From: an uncultured Oscillospiraceae bacterium
GTDB lineage: Bacteria > Bacillota > Clostridia > Oscillospirales > Oscillospiraceae
Assembly (NCBI GenBank): GCA_944385765.1
Contig: CALWYL010000011.1
Location: 1 to 42,014 of the forward strand
DNA: 42,014 bases
Direction: 5' to 3'
Positions 41,262-42,014 of this stretch are shown piece after piece (the first letter of the stretch is position 1; each line of letters starts with the position of its first letter). The notes under the pieces were generated by a model that was not told where the DNA came from, ran no database searches, and was given only the letters and a program-made list of their open reading frames with translations. Both the position numbers and the translations under genes were made by a program.

Positions 41262-41828
41262 GTGCTGATATGCTGCGCGGATATCCGGGGGCTGGAGGCC
41301 GCCGACGCGCGCCTCCCCGGGCGCGACGGCACGGCGGGCAGCGCCTTCGCCCGCTCGCTGCTCGCCCTCGCCGCGCGGGAGTTCTGGGGGCTCGCCGCGC
41401 TGCCGCCGCTGGCCTATGCGCCGGATGGGCGGCCTTTCTTTCCGGGGGAGCCGGGGCGGTATTTCTCGCTGAGCCACACGCGCACACATGTGCTGGCCGC
41501 GGTGTCGGACCACCCGGTGGGCGTGGACATAGAGACGGTGGCGCCCCGCTCGGAGCGGCTGCTGCGGCTGATGAGCGAGCGGGAGCGGCGGGACTTCGAG
41601 TTCCACGAGCTCTGGGTGCTGCGGGAGAGCTGCTACAAGCTCGCCGGCGGGGGCGACCTGCGCTCCATGCGCTTCGCGCGGGAGGGCGGGCGCATAGTGC
41701 CGCCGGTGGCCGGCGCGCTCTGCCGGCTTTACGCGGAGGCGGAGGGCTGCCGCGCGGCGGCGGCCACCTTCGGTCCGGAGCTGCCGGAGCGGCTCACCCT
41801 GGTGCCGGCGGAGGAAATACGCTCTTGA
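41262..41828 (+). CDS. 4'-phosphopantetheinyl transferase superfamily protein
   Basis: The enzyme moves phosphopantetheine from CoA to a serine of acyl or peptidyl carrier proteins. Of the core motifs, 'PVGVDIETVAPRSERLLRLM' carries the metal-binding Asp and Glu, and 'FHELWVLRESCYKLAGGG' corresponds to the usual W-x-x-K-E-x-x-x-K motif with Arg for the first Lys. 'RYFSLSHTRTHVLAAVSD' is the substrate-facing strand. I chose GTG 41262 (188 aa), six bases after GGGAGGAGGGG; ATGs at 41214 and 41220 lie at the promoter. No polyketide or peptide synthetase genes are nearby, so the carrier partner is unknown. Confidence 0.88.
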   Translation: MLICCADIRGLEAADARLPGRDGTAGSAFARSLLALAAREFWGLAALPPLAYAPDGRPFFPGEPGRYFSLSHTRTHVLAAVSDHPVGVDIETVAPRSERLLRLMSERERRDFEFHELWVLRESCYKLAGGGDLRSMRFAREGGRIVPPVAGALCRLYAEAEGCRAAAATFGPELPERLTLVPAEEIRS

Positions 41829-41853
41829 AAATGCGCCGCGCAGGGGGTATAAT
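41825..41853 (+). promoter_or_regulatory. Promoter of tRNA-Leu
   Basis: TTGAAA (41825-41830), a 17-base spacer and TATAAT (41848-41853). The -35 contains the stop codon of the preceding gene. The start point would be 4-6 bases before the mature tRNA. Confidence 0.85.
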
Positions 41854-41864
41854 GTGTTATCCGC

Positions 41865-41949
41865 GCCGGTGTGTCGGAACTGGCAGACGACCGCGACTCA
41901 AAATCGTGTGGAGAAATCCGTGTGGGTTCGAGTCCCACCACCGGCACCA
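41865..41949 (+). tRNA. tRNA-Leu (anticodon CAA)
   Basis: The acceptor arms GCCGGTG (41865-41871) and CACCGGC (41939-41945) pair fully, followed by A and an encoded CCA (41947-41949). The anticodon stem CGCGA/TCGTG encloses loop CTCAAAA with CAA at 41899-41901, reading UUG. A variable arm and the T arm GTGGG-TTCGAGT-CCCAC are present, as expected for a class II leucine tRNA. Confidence 0.96.
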
Positions 41950-41951
41950 TG

Positions 41952-41984
41952 AAGGGTTGACAAAAAAGATGTCAACCCTTTTTT
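41952..41984 (+). terminator. Intrinsic terminator after tRNA-Leu
   Basis: AAGGGTTGACA (41952-41962) and TGTCAACCCTT (41970-41980) form an 11-base stem around AAAAAGA, followed by more T's. Confidence 0.92.
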
Positions 41985-42014
41985 CTTAGTATTCATGCGG
42001 GTTTGCGGGCTTTT

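Noticed and set aside
1..42014. CRISPR arrays, insertion sequences, prophage or integrase genes
   Set aside because: No regular repeat-spacer pattern, transposase or integrase motifs, or terminal repeats were found; the region looks like core chromosome.

Overview
The window is a gene-dense, very GC-rich stretch (about two thirds G+C by eye) of a low-copy bacterial chromosome. Gene content and order point to the class Clostridia, most likely an anaerobic, gut-type member of the Oscillospirales or a related order. The indicators are the sepF-divIVA-ileS-lspA division block, an FHA-SEDS fusion next to a transpeptidase, a class I iron-sulfur fumarase split in two subunits, yqhQ-prmC-recA-recX-rimO-pgsA in one run, and a DUF3810/DUF624 pair. 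Despite the high GC content, the Ile codon ATA is used very often. The placement is inference; no rRNA or marker phylogeny was available.

Layout. 1-7.6 kb (+): the end of an HlyD-type adaptor protein, a YggS-type PLP protein, SepF, a DivIVA-domain protein, IleS, LspA with a long charged tail, and a RluD-type pseudouridine synthase; this is the cell-division and envelope operon. 7.6-10.2 kb (+): malic enzyme and the two fumarase subunits, the alpha subunit carrying an in-frame TGA. 10.2-13.2 kb: a long hairpin terminator, an XRE regulator (-) and a divergent two-gene ABC exporter (+), with inverted-repeat operators between them. 13.3-16.6 kb (-): RlmB and an 840-residue protein that looks like a catalytically degenerate P1B ATPase. 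16.7-19.9 kb (-): an omega-amidase-like hydrolase, an intact Zn/Cd-type P1B ATPase and a stand-alone HMA metal-binding protein. 19.9-21.3 kb (+): a D-2-hydroxyacid dehydrogenase and an ArsR/SmtB repressor, divergent from the efflux genes across an operator. 21.4-27.3 kb (+): Tag glycosylase, DEDDh exonuclease, GNAT, a membrane MutS-like ATPase and a permuted GH3 enzyme, all overlapping or closely spaced. 27.4-28.8 kb (-): a ZIP transporter and an SGNH hydrolase. 29.1-32.2 kb (+): FHA-SEDS and its transpeptidase. 32.2-41.1 kb (-): a ten-gene run from a two-component system through yqhQ, prmC, recA, recX, rimO and pgsA to two membrane proteins. 41.3-42.0 kb (+): a phosphopantetheinyl transferase and tRNA-Leu(CAA).

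How the parts work together. Metal handling recurs: ArsR, HMA, P1B ATPase and ZIP are clear, and the degenerate P1B-like protein lies about 2 kb from the real one. Peptidoglycan synthesis and division form a second theme (SepF, DivIVA, SEDS/PBP, LspA). The most intriguing link is a short shared sequence of the form SL-x-x-ILAE-[FY]-G. It is the end of the disordered LspA tail and lies near the start of the disordered N-terminal region of the degenerate P-type ATPase. This suggests a common docking or targeting peptide on two otherwise unrelated membrane proteins.

Limits: all calls come from reading motifs, start sites and spacing. No database search, structure prediction or alignment was run.
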